A stretch of DNA of 54,205 nucleotides from Candidatus Brocadia sapporoensis. Its GTDB lineage: Bacteria; Planctomycetota; Brocadiia; Brocadiales; Brocadiaceae. The notes below the pieces were generated by a model that was given only the letters and a program-made list of their open reading frames with translations, was not told where the DNA came from and did not search any database. Where the stretch lies: assembly GCF_001753675.2 (NCBI RefSeq), contig NZ_MJUW02000027.1:1-54205 (forward strand), written 5' to 3'. Positions 1 to 7,611 of this stretch are shown here, one piece after another. Position numbers and translations under genes: made by a program. Within the stretch, counting starts at the first letter, position 1; every line of letters starts with the position of its first letter.

Positions 1-106
1 CTACAGGGTTAACCGTCATTGCATAACGATATGCTATAATAATGACATCCCTTCGGGATTACAGAATCAATATTTTGTTCACCCATAGTGTTTGTGGGCG
101 AAAGTA

Positions 107-120
107 CGCTGAATAGTTAC
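107..120. repeat. Possible IS terminal repeat at the left edge
   Basis: The 14-mer CGCTGAATAGTTAC here is the exact reverse complement of GTAACTATTCAGCG at 54151-54164. Ends beginning GTAA occur in the IS66 group, so bases 1-120 could be the tail of such an element, but no transposase is in view. Next to it lie a short UUCG-loop hairpin (47-59) and an imperfect hairpin (about 79-102). The rest of 121-480 shows no gene I can recognise. Confidence 0.35.
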
Positions 121-478
121 GAATTTTCAAGCCCTGACGAAAAATAATGGCCGTTGAAAACGGAACTGCATGTAACGGTTTGGCGCTTTGAAAAATAGAT
201 GCAGCGGGAATCCCCACAAAAATATACCCCGCAGCTCGGCCGAACGATCAGCGCCACATTCTCAAGGAGATAAATTGTTGCAGTTGCATAAAGGAAGCAT
301 CTTCGCCGTTTCGCTATCCGTGTGCGAATTTCTCAAGATTACAAAAAATTAATTTTGCGTTCATCCCCTGTTCATGCATGGTTTGGTATACTCAACCGTA
401 TAAAAACTGTGAAAAGAAAGCACCTTACAAGGGTATTGCAACCTGTTCTCTTTTGGTTCGGCACGCATTCCTTGTTTT

Positions 479-740
479 GTTAACAAATTGAGACAGGAAG
501 GATACCCCATTCAGGAGGCGACGTATTCAGCAGGAAAGGTCCGGATGGGACCGGTCTTAATAACTGCCATCACGGCGATTGCAGACGTGGTTCCCTTGCT
601 ATAGAAGTGCGTGCGATCAACAGCCCATAGCGATAGTCCTTATTGACGGCCTTGCCACTTCTGGAATCATCATTATCCTTGTCTTTCCTGGTGTGTATGG
701 AATTATAAAAAATTTATTGAAGTCAGAAGCAGGAAGCCAA
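479..740 (+). pseudogene. 3' remnant of a CzcA/CusA-type RND efflux pump gene
   Basis: Two reading frames together spell the C-terminal end of a heavy-metal RND pump. Bases 479-603 encode a stretch with KLRQEGYPIQEATYSAGKVR followed by GPVLITAITAIADVVPL and a stop. After a frameshift near 600-620, bases 622-740 encode PIAIVLIDGLATSG and LVFPGVYGI. The family ends with the same pattern: RxGP(V/I)LMTA, then RPLAIVVIGG and a last hydrophobic helix. No other part of the pump gene is present, so this is a decayed scrap. Its fusion in frame to the following methyltransferase ORF is accidental. Confidence 0.7.
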
Positions 741-1358
741 ATGAAGAGTGTTGCTGATTCGCTCATGTTCAAATACAGGGGATTCGTTGGAGTTATTTGC
801 CTGCTACCGGTAGGGATTGCTGTAATTTTTAGCACTCCCTTTATTGCGAAAAACGCTTACATTTATTTCATTGCAGATATTCTGGGATGGTTGTGTTTTG
901 GGCTCTATGTAACCTTTCGCATATGGGCAACCTTGTATGTCGGCGGACGCAAAGACAAAGAATTGCAAACCCAGGGACCCTATTCGATCACCCGCAACCC
1001 GCTATACTTTGGGACATTTTGCTTTGCGTTATCCGTCTCATTCTTTTTGGAGAGTATTTCATTGGTGGCAGCAACGGTTATAACGATGATAATTTATTTT
1101 CGTTGGGTAGTTGCGGTTGAGGAATGCGTTCTCCTGAAAACTTTTGGGAGTGCGTATTCAAATTATAGGAAAAATACGCCCCGCTTCATTCCACGGTTTT
1201 CCCAATATTGTGCGGCAGGCTTTGTCCAGGTCAATCTTGGGGCACTAAAGACAGAAACAAAACGCTTATGGTTTGCAGCAACATTGCCGGTCATTGCCGA
1301 ACGAATTATGTACCTTCGGGCTGCTTCGTGGTGGCCGCACTGGTTTACCCTTCATTAA
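741..1358 (+). CDS. Isoprenylcysteine carboxyl methyltransferase-like membrane protein
   Basis: Multi-pass membrane protein of the ICMT/PEMT-like methyltransferase family, which uses SAM to methylate small or lipid-linked substrates at the membrane. The core signature is GPYSITRNPLYFG, followed by hydrophobic helices and the usual E-E-x-x-L near the SAM site (VAVEECVLLKTFG). I start at the ATG at 741, preceded by an AGGAAG-type ribosome site. The open frame extends upstream only because it runs through the RND pump remnant. The last ~40 residues after the FIPRF motif do not look like the family and may be read-through of an altered 3' end. Such genes are often found beside CzcABC clusters, which fits the remnant. 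The substrate is unknown. Confidence 0.65.
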   Translation: MKSVADSLMFKYRGFVGVICLLPVGIAVIFSTPFIAKNAYIYFIADILGWLCFGLYVTFRIWATLYVGGRKDKELQTQGPYSITRNPLYFGTFCFALSVSFFLESISLVAATVITMIIYFRWVVAVEECVLLKTFGSAYSNYRKNTPRFIPRFSQYCAAGFVQVNLGALKTETKRLWFAATLPVIAERIMYLRAASWWPHWFTLH

Positions 1359-1450
1359 AGGGGGGAAGACAGGTGTTCGGCACAACTATTTAGTTTTATA
1401 GATTACCGTGTAAAATCTCTCTTTTTTTGCGAGTTTTTACTACCTCTCGG

Positions 1451-1510
1451 CTTCGTCGTGATGGGTCGACAGGCTCACGATCACGACGAAGTCCATGCCA
1501 CCCTGTAACC
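1451..1510. repeat. Hairpin followed by a CCACCCTGTAACC end (partial small repeat element)
   Basis: CTTCGTCGTGAT (1451-1462) pairs perfectly with ATCACGACGAAG (1480-1491). CCACCCTGTAACC follows at 1498-1510. The same 13-base end, also next to a perfect hairpin, closes the 110-bp element at 45112-45221. I cannot find the opposite end here, so this copy is probably partial. It lies in the 200-bp gap before the phosphoesterase gene. Confidence 0.5.
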
Positions 1511-1564
1511 GAAAACATAACTTAAAACTTTAAAATTACGAACAACACGAGAGGGCATTTGTAT

Positions 1565-2548
1565 ATGAGAAGATGGAAATATCTTGTTGCATTTCTGCTG
1601 CTGATTCCCGGAATTGTTAGCACATTACGGGCAGAAACATCTGCTTCCTTATCAAAGACGCCTCCCAATTTCAAGGTTGCTTTTATAGGCGATCAGGGAT
1701 TAGGAGAAAATGCAGAAGCAGTTTTGAAACTTGTTAGATCAGAAGGCGCACAGGCAGTATTGCATCAGGGAGATTTCGACTACGAAAACAACCCAGATGC
1801 ATGGAATGCACAAATTAACGAAATTCTTGGTGAAGATTTTCCTTATTTCGCATCCGTGGGAAACCACGATGTAGAGAAATGGAATGGGAAGGATGGCTAT
1901 CAACAATATCTCAAGAATCGACTTAATCGGCTAGGTGTTGAATGGGATGGTGACTACGGGGTAAAATCATCGTTGCAATACAAAGGCATTTTTATTATTC
2001 AGGTCTCACCGGGTGACTTAGGATCTTTTCATGCGGATTACCTGCGCGAACAACTTGCCAAAAATAGGTCAATTTGGAGAATCTGCTGTTGGCATAAAAA
2101 CATGCGGCTTATGCAGGTGTCTAAAAAGACAGACGATACTGGATGGGATGTATATGAGGAGGCAAGAAAGGGCGGTGCAATTATCGCAACAGCACATGAT
2201 CACTCTTACGGTCGCACACATCTTATGGATAGTTTCGAATATCAGACTGTTGCCAGTCAATCAAACACCCTAGTCATTACTGAAGGCAGGACATTTGCCT
2301 TTTTTTCCGGGCTGGGCGGCAAAAGTATTTATGGTCAGGAACTGAGTGGTACCTGGTGGGCAAAAATCTATACGAAAACACAAGACGCTCATTATGGCGC
2401 TCTTTTTGGCGTATTTAACGTTGGCGGCGTGCCAAATGCTGCGACGTTTTACTTCAAAAATATCAAAGGAGAGGTTGTGGACCGGTTCGATGTGATTTCC
2501 CGTGTTCATACCGGTAGTGCGGTTGAGCAACATCGCTCCTCGCGGTAA
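1565..2548 (+). CDS. Secreted calcineurin-like metallophosphoesterase
   Basis: About 327 residues with an N-terminal signal peptide (charged start, hydrophobic run, then LRAETSA), so it acts in the periplasm or a comparable compartment. Metallophosphoesterase motifs appear in order: IGDQG, then LHQGDFDY, then VGNHD, then CWHKN, and a final ATAHDHSYGR. Together these supply the Asp, Asn and His ligands of a two-metal site. The substrate cannot be read from sequence; relatives cleave phosphomonoesters or diesters. ATG at 1565 is chosen with a GAGAGG ribosome site upstream; a TTG at 1559 is the alternative. It sits alone between repeat-rich gaps, and its own promoter is not obvious. Confidence 0.8.
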   Translation: MRRWKYLVAFLLLIPGIVSTLRAETSASLSKTPPNFKVAFIGDQGLGENAEAVLKLVRSEGAQAVLHQGDFDYENNPDAWNAQINEILGEDFPYFASVGNHDVEKWNGKDGYQQYLKNRLNRLGVEWDGDYGVKSSLQYKGIFIIQVSPGDLGSFHADYLREQLAKNRSIWRICCWHKNMRLMQVSKKTDDTGWDVYEEARKGGAIIATAHDHSYGRTHLMDSFEYQTVASQSNTLVITEGRTFAFFSGLGGKSIYGQELSGTWWAKIYTKTQDAHYGALFGVFNVGGVPNAATFYFKNIKGEVVDRFDVISRVHTGSAVEQHRSSR

Positions 2549-2864
2549 TTGATTAGCGGAAATAAGGTTAAATAAAGGTTCATCAGAACAAGTAATGTTA
2601 GCCGTTGATTTTTTTAAATTATTTTGTACAATAGTTCGGCTTATTTTTTGAGTTATACCGGGATTTATTTATAGAATACAGAGCACAGCGTAGCCAAAAT
2701 CAAATAATACCCCTTACCTCACTTTGCCTTGCTAAAGGATGCCAGGAGGGGCGAAGGGGGGGTAAAAAACCTGCAAAAAAAGAAAGATGTTACACGGTAA
2801 CATTACAACGGTGTGCTCAGATTGCCCGGATGTTATTTTTTGATTTGTACATAACGGAGAAGCT
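2549..2864. other. Intergenic gap with a possible promoter and a G-rich repeat
   Basis: No gene is seen. A possible sigma-70-type promoter, TTGATT (2605) - 16 bases - TACAAT (2627), points towards the oxidoreductase gene about 230 bp downstream. Bases about 2710-2762 form an imperfect pyrimidine/purine inverted repeat ending in GAAGGGGGGG, which looks like a dispersed intergenic repeat. Confidence 0.3.
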
Positions 2865-3857
2865 ATGAAGATCAGGGTTTTGCTATTGGGTGTCGGACGG
2901 TGGGGGGTAAACCATTTGCGATTGTTGCATTCGTTGCCTGTGGAGCTTTTTGTCGCAGAGATTTACCCGGAACGGCTTGCACAAGCCCGTGCACTGGGCA
3001 TTCCTGATACTCACCTGTTTCATAATTACCGTGAAATTTCCGCTTCGGTAGATGCAATGGTGGTGGTGACATCTGCCAACACCCATTTTGAGCTCTGCCG
3101 GGAATTTTTAGAGGCGGGCAAGGACGTGTTTGTTGAAAAACCCATTACTTTGCAGTCAGAAGAGGCGCGTATCCTTGTGGCGCTCGCGGAGCGGCATAAC
3201 CGCATCTTGCAAGTCGGACATATCTTTCGGTATGACCCTGCATCGCAATGGTTACGGAATTCGATCCAGCAAGGAAGTTTCGGAAGGATCAAAATTTTGC
3301 GCGGGAATTTCAGCGGCTTTAAGCGTCCCCGTAGCGATACCGGCGTAACTTTTGCCGATGCCATTCATTTCATTGATTTGTTTAACTATTTTATGGGGCG
3401 ATCTCCTGCACGGGTTAATGCTATCCTAAAAGATTTCATGGGCCGCAGCATGGACGATGCTTCCCTGGTTACGATGGACTATGATGGTGATGACGGAACA
3501 ACCTGGGCTACGGTGGAGAGCAGCTACTATCCTCCTGGTAAATACCGTGAGGTAGTCGTTGTGGGCGAGGAGCTGAGCGCCGTTTGTGATTACAATATAG
3601 CCCAATATAAGATTAAAACATTCGGGAACAAACACATAAAAGATGGTGGGGATTCCAAAGCCATAGAAGGGGCAGTGCATCAGATTGAGTTTCCGCCAGA
3701 AGAGCCGTTGCGCATGGAATTGCGGGCATTTATTGAGTCGATACAAACACGAAAACATCCCCTGGCAGACGGCAGATCAGGTTTCGAAGCCGTGCGTATT
3801 GTTGAGGCGGCTTTGAAATCTGCAAAAGAAGGGCGAACCATAGAATTAAACAGATAA
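2865..3857 (+). CDS. Gfo/Idh/MocA-family NAD(P)-dependent sugar dehydrogenase
   Basis: A 330-residue oxidoreductase. The N-terminal Rossmann domain carries LLGVGRWGVNH (residues 8-17). The family EKP motif is at 91-93, with Lys92 the usual catalytic lysine. The C-terminal half is the substrate barrel, with HFIDLFNYF as the expected histidine helix. It probably oxidises a sugar hydroxyl to a keto group. The next gene, 17 bp downstream, is an aminotransferase, and the pair matches the 3-keto then 3-amino order of WlbA/WlbE-type sugar-nucleotide pathways; the exact sugar is inference. The start ATG is preceded by a GGAG site. It looks like the first gene of the operon running to about 9,066. Confidence 0.85.
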   Translation: MKIRVLLLGVGRWGVNHLRLLHSLPVELFVAEIYPERLAQARALGIPDTHLFHNYREISASVDAMVVVTSANTHFELCREFLEAGKDVFVEKPITLQSEEARILVALAERHNRILQVGHIFRYDPASQWLRNSIQQGSFGRIKILRGNFSGFKRPRSDTGVTFADAIHFIDLFNYFMGRSPARVNAILKDFMGRSMDDASLVTMDYDGDDGTTWATVESSYYPPGKYREVVVVGEELSAVCDYNIAQYKIKTFGNKHIKDGGDSKAIEGAVHQIEFPPEEPLRMELRAFIESIQTRKHPLADGRSGFEAVRIVEAALKSAKEGRTIELNR

Positions 3858-3874
3858 GGGAGTAAAAGAACGTC

Positions 3875-4963
3875 ATGCAAAAAATTTCGCTTTCAAAAAG
3901 TTTTGTAGATACCGAAGTCAAACAAGCAGCGCTAAAAGCCCTGGAGTCGGGGTGGTATATTCTTGCCAAAGAGTGTGAGGCATTTGAATCTGAGTTGGCT
4001 CAATATGTGGGCACGAAGCACGCAGTACTCAGTTCCTCTTTGACGGCGGGTATGTTTTTGCTGCATACGGTGATGGATTTGCGCCCGGGCGATGAGGTAG
4101 TGGTGCCGTCGCATACGGCCTTTGCAGGCATAGAACCGATGATTCACTGTGGGGCACAACCAATTTTTGTGGATGTGGATGAAACGTATTGCCTGGACAT
4201 CGACCAATTAGAAGGTGCTATTACATCACGTACCGTGGGAATTATGCCCGTACATTTATATGGTCATCCTGCAAATCTGGATCGCTTGTTCGAGATTGCA
4301 CGGAAACACCATCTATGGGTTGTCGAGGACTGTGCTCAGGCGCAGGGAGCGAAATACAAAGGCAAAATGGTTGGTTCGATGGGCGTAGCAAGTGGTTTTT
4401 CATTTTTCCCGTCAAAAAATCTGACGGTGTTGGGCGACGGCGGCTGTATTTGCACGAACGATGACATGATTGCCGACAAAATACGCATGCTTCGGAATCA
4501 CGGGCGCAAAGAAAAATACACCCACGAAATGATTGGTTTTAATTTACGCTTTAACGAAATTCAGGCGGCTATCGGCCGGGTAGCCTTGCGACACCTTGAT
4601 GCTTTCAATCTTAACCGGCGAAAAATTGCCGCACGGTACAATGAACGTCTCCGTGATATCGTAAGTACGCCTCTGGAAATGACGTGGGCAACGGCGGTCT
4701 ATCATATGTATGTCATTCGCACCAAGAGACGCGACGAACTGGCGAAGTATTTACGTCAGCACGGTATTGACACCGGTATTCATTATCCCGTGCCGAATCA
4801 TAAGCAACCTGCAATTACTCAAAAATATCGTAATTTGCCTCAATTACCAAATACCGAACGAATGGTTGATGAAATCCTATCGTTGCCTATTTATGGCGAA
4901 ATGCCCCTCGAAGAAGCGGACATCGTTTGTGATTGTATCTCAGATTTTTTTGGCAAAAAATGA
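3875..4963 (+). CDS. DegT/DnrJ/EryC1/StrS-family sugar aminotransferase
   Basis: A 362-residue PLP-dependent aminotransferase of the sugar-nucleotide type. The PLP lysine is Lys181 in FFPSKNLTVLGDGG, and the cofactor aspartate lies in VVEDCAQAQG. Length and motif order are normal for the family. It would aminate the keto-sugar made by the preceding dehydrogenase, using glutamate as donor. It overlaps the following glycosyltransferase by an ATGA junction (4960-4963), which implies translational coupling. It is clearly different from the ArnB homologue at 16307, so the window has two separate amino-sugar branches. Confidence 0.85.
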   Translation: MQKISLSKSFVDTEVKQAALKALESGWYILAKECEAFESELAQYVGTKHAVLSSSLTAGMFLLHTVMDLRPGDEVVVPSHTAFAGIEPMIHCGAQPIFVDVDETYCLDIDQLEGAITSRTVGIMPVHLYGHPANLDRLFEIARKHHLWVVEDCAQAQGAKYKGKMVGSMGVASGFSFFPSKNLTVLGDGGCICTNDDMIADKIRMLRNHGRKEKYTHEMIGFNLRFNEIQAAIGRVALRHLDAFNLNRRKIAARYNERLRDIVSTPLEMTWATAVYHMYVIRTKRRDELAKYLRQHGIDTGIHYPVPNHKQPAITQKYRNLPQLPNTERMVDEILSLPIYGEMPLEEADIVCDCISDFFGKK

Positions 4964-5694
4964 ATCAGACACCACCCGAGATCAGCCTGGTTGTTCCTTG
5001 TTATAACGAAGAGGGTAATTTACAAGCCTTGGCAGATGCCATTACCGCCGCACTTGATCCGTTGAGTATTTCCTATGAAGTGGTAATTACCGATGATGCC
5101 AGCACAGATAGTTCCTGGACACTCCTTAAAAAAATAGCAGCAACCGATCCGCGTTTTCGTATCCAGCGGTTCAAAGATAATGGAGGCGAATCGGCCGCAA
5201 GCTGGGCAGGTATGAAGGCGGCGCGTGGCCGTTACATTATTACACTGGATGCAGACCTGCAAAATGATCCCAGAGACGTGCCAAAATTCCTGCAAGCACT
5301 TGATCAGTATGATTGCGTATGCGGCACCCGGGTTGCCACACGCGGCAAAGGAGACAACTTTGTCCGGATTGCCTCCTCACACATTGCAAATTGGGTTCGC
5401 AATAAATTATCAAATGAAAATATCAGTGATGCGGGGTGTACCTACCGGGCATTTCGGCGCGAGTGTCTCACAAACATAAAATTTTTTAAGGGTGCACACC
5501 GGTTTTTGCCAACCTTGATTAAAATGGAAGGGTTTCAGGTAACAGAAATTCCGGTGACCAACAATCCCCGATTCTCTGGTCAGAGTCATTACGGGGTATG
5601 GAATCGGTTATTCAAATCGTTCTACGATCTTCTCGCCGTGAGATGGATGAAAAAAAGGATGATACGGTATGAAATCGTTGAAAAACTCAATTAA
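4960..5694 (+). CDS. Family 2 glycosyltransferase (DPM1/ArnC-like)
   Basis: A 244-residue GT-A glycosyltransferase. It has the nucleotide-binding start LVVPCYNEEGN, an ITDDAS motif and the DAD metal motif in [10 protein letters not shown]. It lacks the C-terminal membrane helices of ArnC, so it resembles dolichyl/polyprenyl-phosphate sugar synthases with only a catalytic domain. The likely role is transfer of a sugar from its nucleotide to a polyprenyl phosphate on the cytoplasmic face. ATG at 4960 overlaps the upstream stop. The last ~55 bp are identical to the 3' end of a truncated second copy at 10568-10784. Confidence 0.85.
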   Translation: MNQTPPEISLVVPCYNEEGNLQALADAITAALDPLSISYEVVITDDASTDSSWTLLKKIAATDPRFRIQRFKDNGGESAASWAGMKAARGRYIITLDADLQNDPRDVPKFLQALDQYDCVCGTRVATRGKGDNFVRIASSHIANWVRNKLSNENISDAGCTYRAFRRECLTNIKFFKGAHRFLPTLIKMEGFQVTEIPVTNNPRFSGQSHYGVWNRLFKSFYDLLAVRWMKKRMIRYEIVEKLN

Positions 5695-5709
5695 ATAAGG
5701 AGTCTGTGC

Positions 5710-6075
5710 ATGTTTTGTCATATTGTGCTAGCCGTTACGTGGTTTGGTCAGGAACATCGTTTGTTTGGGCTGAATTGGAGCTATCTCACCATCCTTGGAT
5801 TCCTTGGTAATGCGATATTTTCCACCCGGTTTTTAATCCAGTGGATTGCTTCGGAAAAGACAGGGAAAAGCGTAATTCCTGACTCTTTCTGGTATTGGAG
5901 TATAGCGGGGAGCGTAATTATGTGTATTTACTGGATCATGGAACGCAACCCGGTTGGAATCCTGGCCTATCTGCCAAACACCTTTATTTATATGCGCAAT
6001 TTACACTTGATCAGGAAACATACAATCGCTGCGGCAGCATTGACGTCTACTCAAATTTCACATGAAAAGAGATGA
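5710..6075 (+). CDS. LAB_N-domain small membrane protein, copy 1
   Basis: A 121-residue protein consisting of the 'lipid A biosynthesis N-terminal' (LAB_N) domain: three or four membrane helices with the signature FLIQWIASEKTGKSVIP, then FWYWSIAGS and NPVGILAYLPNTFIY. In some bacteria this domain is fused to LpxB. As a free-standing protein it usually sits beside DPM1-like glycosyltransferases and ArnT-like enzymes, as it does here. Its biochemical role is not established; help in handling polyprenyl-linked sugars is a reasonable inference. An AAGGAG ribosome site precedes the ATG. Confidence 0.8.
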   Translation: MFCHIVLAVTWFGQEHRLFGLNWSYLTILGFLGNAIFSTRFLIQWIASEKTGKSVIPDSFWYWSIAGSVIMCIYWIMERNPVGILAYLPNTFIYMRNLHLIRKHTIAAAALTSTQISHEKR

Positions 6076-6132
6076 AAGGTGATACAGAAGTCGAGACCGC
6101 TGATTTTACACAAATTTTGAGGGTGCCCGTTT

Positions 6133-6858
6133 ATGTCAAAGGATGAAATATTCAGAGAAAATTTGACGACCATAGCAGACTTTAACTTTGGGAAGAAAGT
6201 CGTTTCGGTATTTGATGACATGCTGGACCGGTCCGTTCCGTTCTACCAGGAGATTCAAAGAATGCTTGTGGAAATGGCATCTGAGTTTGCCGTTGAAGGA
6301 ACGAATATTTATGATCTTGGATGTTCTACCGGCACTACCCTGCTCAATTTGGGTCAAAATATCCCCGGTAAAGTAAAGTTTATTGGCATCGATTACTCGG
6401 AGGATATGCTTGCCAGATGTAAACAAAAACTTGCGGAGCACCCTTTTTCCAGGGAGCATGAACTGACCCGTGCCGATTTGAATCAGGGCGTGCACATCGA
6501 AAATGCATCGGTTGTGGTTATGGTTCTCACGTTGCAATTTATCAGGCCGTTGAATCGGGACACGCTGATCGGCAGTATCCTGAGGGGATTGAATGAGAAC
6601 GGATGCCTGATCCTTGTGGAAAAAGTCTTAGGGGAAGACTCTCTTTTTAACCGGCTCTTCATAAAGTACTACTACGACTTTAAGAGACGAAATGGGTACA
6701 GTGAATTAGAAATCGCACAAAAACGGGAAGCCCTCGAAAACGTATTAATCCCTTACAAATTATTGGAAAACAGGGAACTCCTCATCAAAGAGGGGTTCCG
6801 GTATTGTGATGTATTTTTCAAGTGGTACAACTTCTGCGGGATGATAGCGGTAAAATGA
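6133..6858 (+). CDS. CmoA-like carboxy-SAM synthase homologue, copy 1
   Basis: A 241-residue SAM-fold protein that resembles E. coli CmoA along its whole length. Shared blocks are IYDLGCSTGTT (SAM loop), IGIDYSEDM, ENASVVVMVLTLQF, DFKRRNGYSELEI, QKREALENV and the WYNFCG end. CmoA converts SAM and prephenate to carboxy-SAM. Arg198 here aligns with E. coli Arg199, known to bind the carboxylate of carboxy-SAM, so real carboxy-SAM chemistry is likely. CmoB, the tRNA partner, is not in the window. Instead the gene lies between envelope glycan genes and overlaps the next one by ATGA, suggesting a non-tRNA role. A classical tRNA role remains possible. Confidence 0.75.
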   Translation: MSKDEIFRENLTTIADFNFGKKVVSVFDDMLDRSVPFYQEIQRMLVEMASEFAVEGTNIYDLGCSTGTTLLNLGQNIPGKVKFIGIDYSEDMLARCKQKLAEHPFSREHELTRADLNQGVHIENASVVVMVLTLQFIRPLNRDTLIGSILRGLNENGCLILVEKVLGEDSLFNRLFIKYYYDFKRRNGYSELEIAQKREALENVLIPYKLLENRELLIKEGFRYCDVFFKWYNFCGMIAVK

Positions 6859-7578
6859 TGGTCAAAATAGGCGACTTCTTTTTTCGATACCGGAATGCCC
6901 TTTTTCCCTTTGTCTTTGCCTTGCTTTTTTTTGAGGGGACATGGCCGATATGTAACAAGGAGATTGTGGAGACGTGGGAAATGGTTGTCGGTATCCTTGT
7001 GGCGCTGAGCGGTCAGACATTGCGGGCGCTTACCGTTGGGCTTGCTTATATTAAACGGGGCGGCAAAAAAAAAACAGGTTTATGCGGAAAGGCTCGTTCA
7101 AAGCGGAATTTTTGCACATTGCAGGAATCCTCTCTATTTAGGGAATATTTTAATCCTTCTTGGGGTGGGGATTGCAGGAAATTCTCTCCCTTTTGTTTTG
7201 TTTGGAATTCCAATTCTTCTCTTTGCCTACGCAACGATTATATGCGCAGAGGAGAAATACCTGGAAAAAAAGTTTGGTCAGGAGTTCAAAGATTATTGCA
7301 AGCGAGTTAACCGTATTATTCCCAACGTTTCAGGGATAGGGAATACCATCAAAGGTATGGAATTTAACTGGAAACGATTGATTGTCAAAGAATATGCGAC
7401 ACCCTTTGCGTGGATAACGGGGTTATCGCTGTTGATCATGAAGGATGCATACCTGGACTACGGCTATGCGTCCAGTAAGTATATCACGTGGTCGTTGTCA
7501 ATTCTGATTTTGATCGTTACCAGCGCATTTTTTACTGCCTGGTATCTGAAAAAAAATAAATACCTGCGATTGAACTGA
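6855..7578 (+). CDS. ICMT-like membrane methyltransferase, copy 1, frameshifted at an A10 run
   Basis: Two overlapping frames together give one ~240-residue membrane protein. The first frame starts at ATG 6855, overlapping the CmoA-like stop, and gives three helices. At A10 (7065-7074) the frame must shift by one base to continue with QVYAERLVQSGIFAH, CRNPLYLGN (the ICMT signature), a catalytic-type CAEEKYLEKKFG and two more helices. With nine A residues the frame would be continuous. The identical run in copy 2 means this is old or shared, not a random reading error in one copy. Transcriptional slippage on A10 could supply the full protein; otherwise both copies are dead. Likely role: SAM-dependent methylation of a lipid-linked substrate. 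Confidence 0.65.
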
Positions 7579-7611
7579 GAGGACTAATTATACAAAGAGA
7601 GAGAGAGCCAA

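Larger units (their letters stand above)
5638..7574 (+). repeat. Duplicated segment, copy 1 (about 1.94 kb)
   Basis: This block matches 10728-12664 at a constant offset of 5,090 bp. I found no difference in the parts I compared, and the encoded proteins are identical. It contains the last ~55 bp of the GT2 gene, the LAB_N gene, the CmoA-like gene and nearly all of the ICMT-like gene. Identity stops a few bases before the ICMT stop codon, so the last residue is Asn here and Lys in copy 2. Confidence 0.93.

Noticed and set aside
6822-7310. A 162-residue protein as a complete gene
   Set aside because: It is only the N-terminal frame of the ICMT-like gene; after the A10 run the sequence is meaningless in this frame and the conserved half continues in the next.
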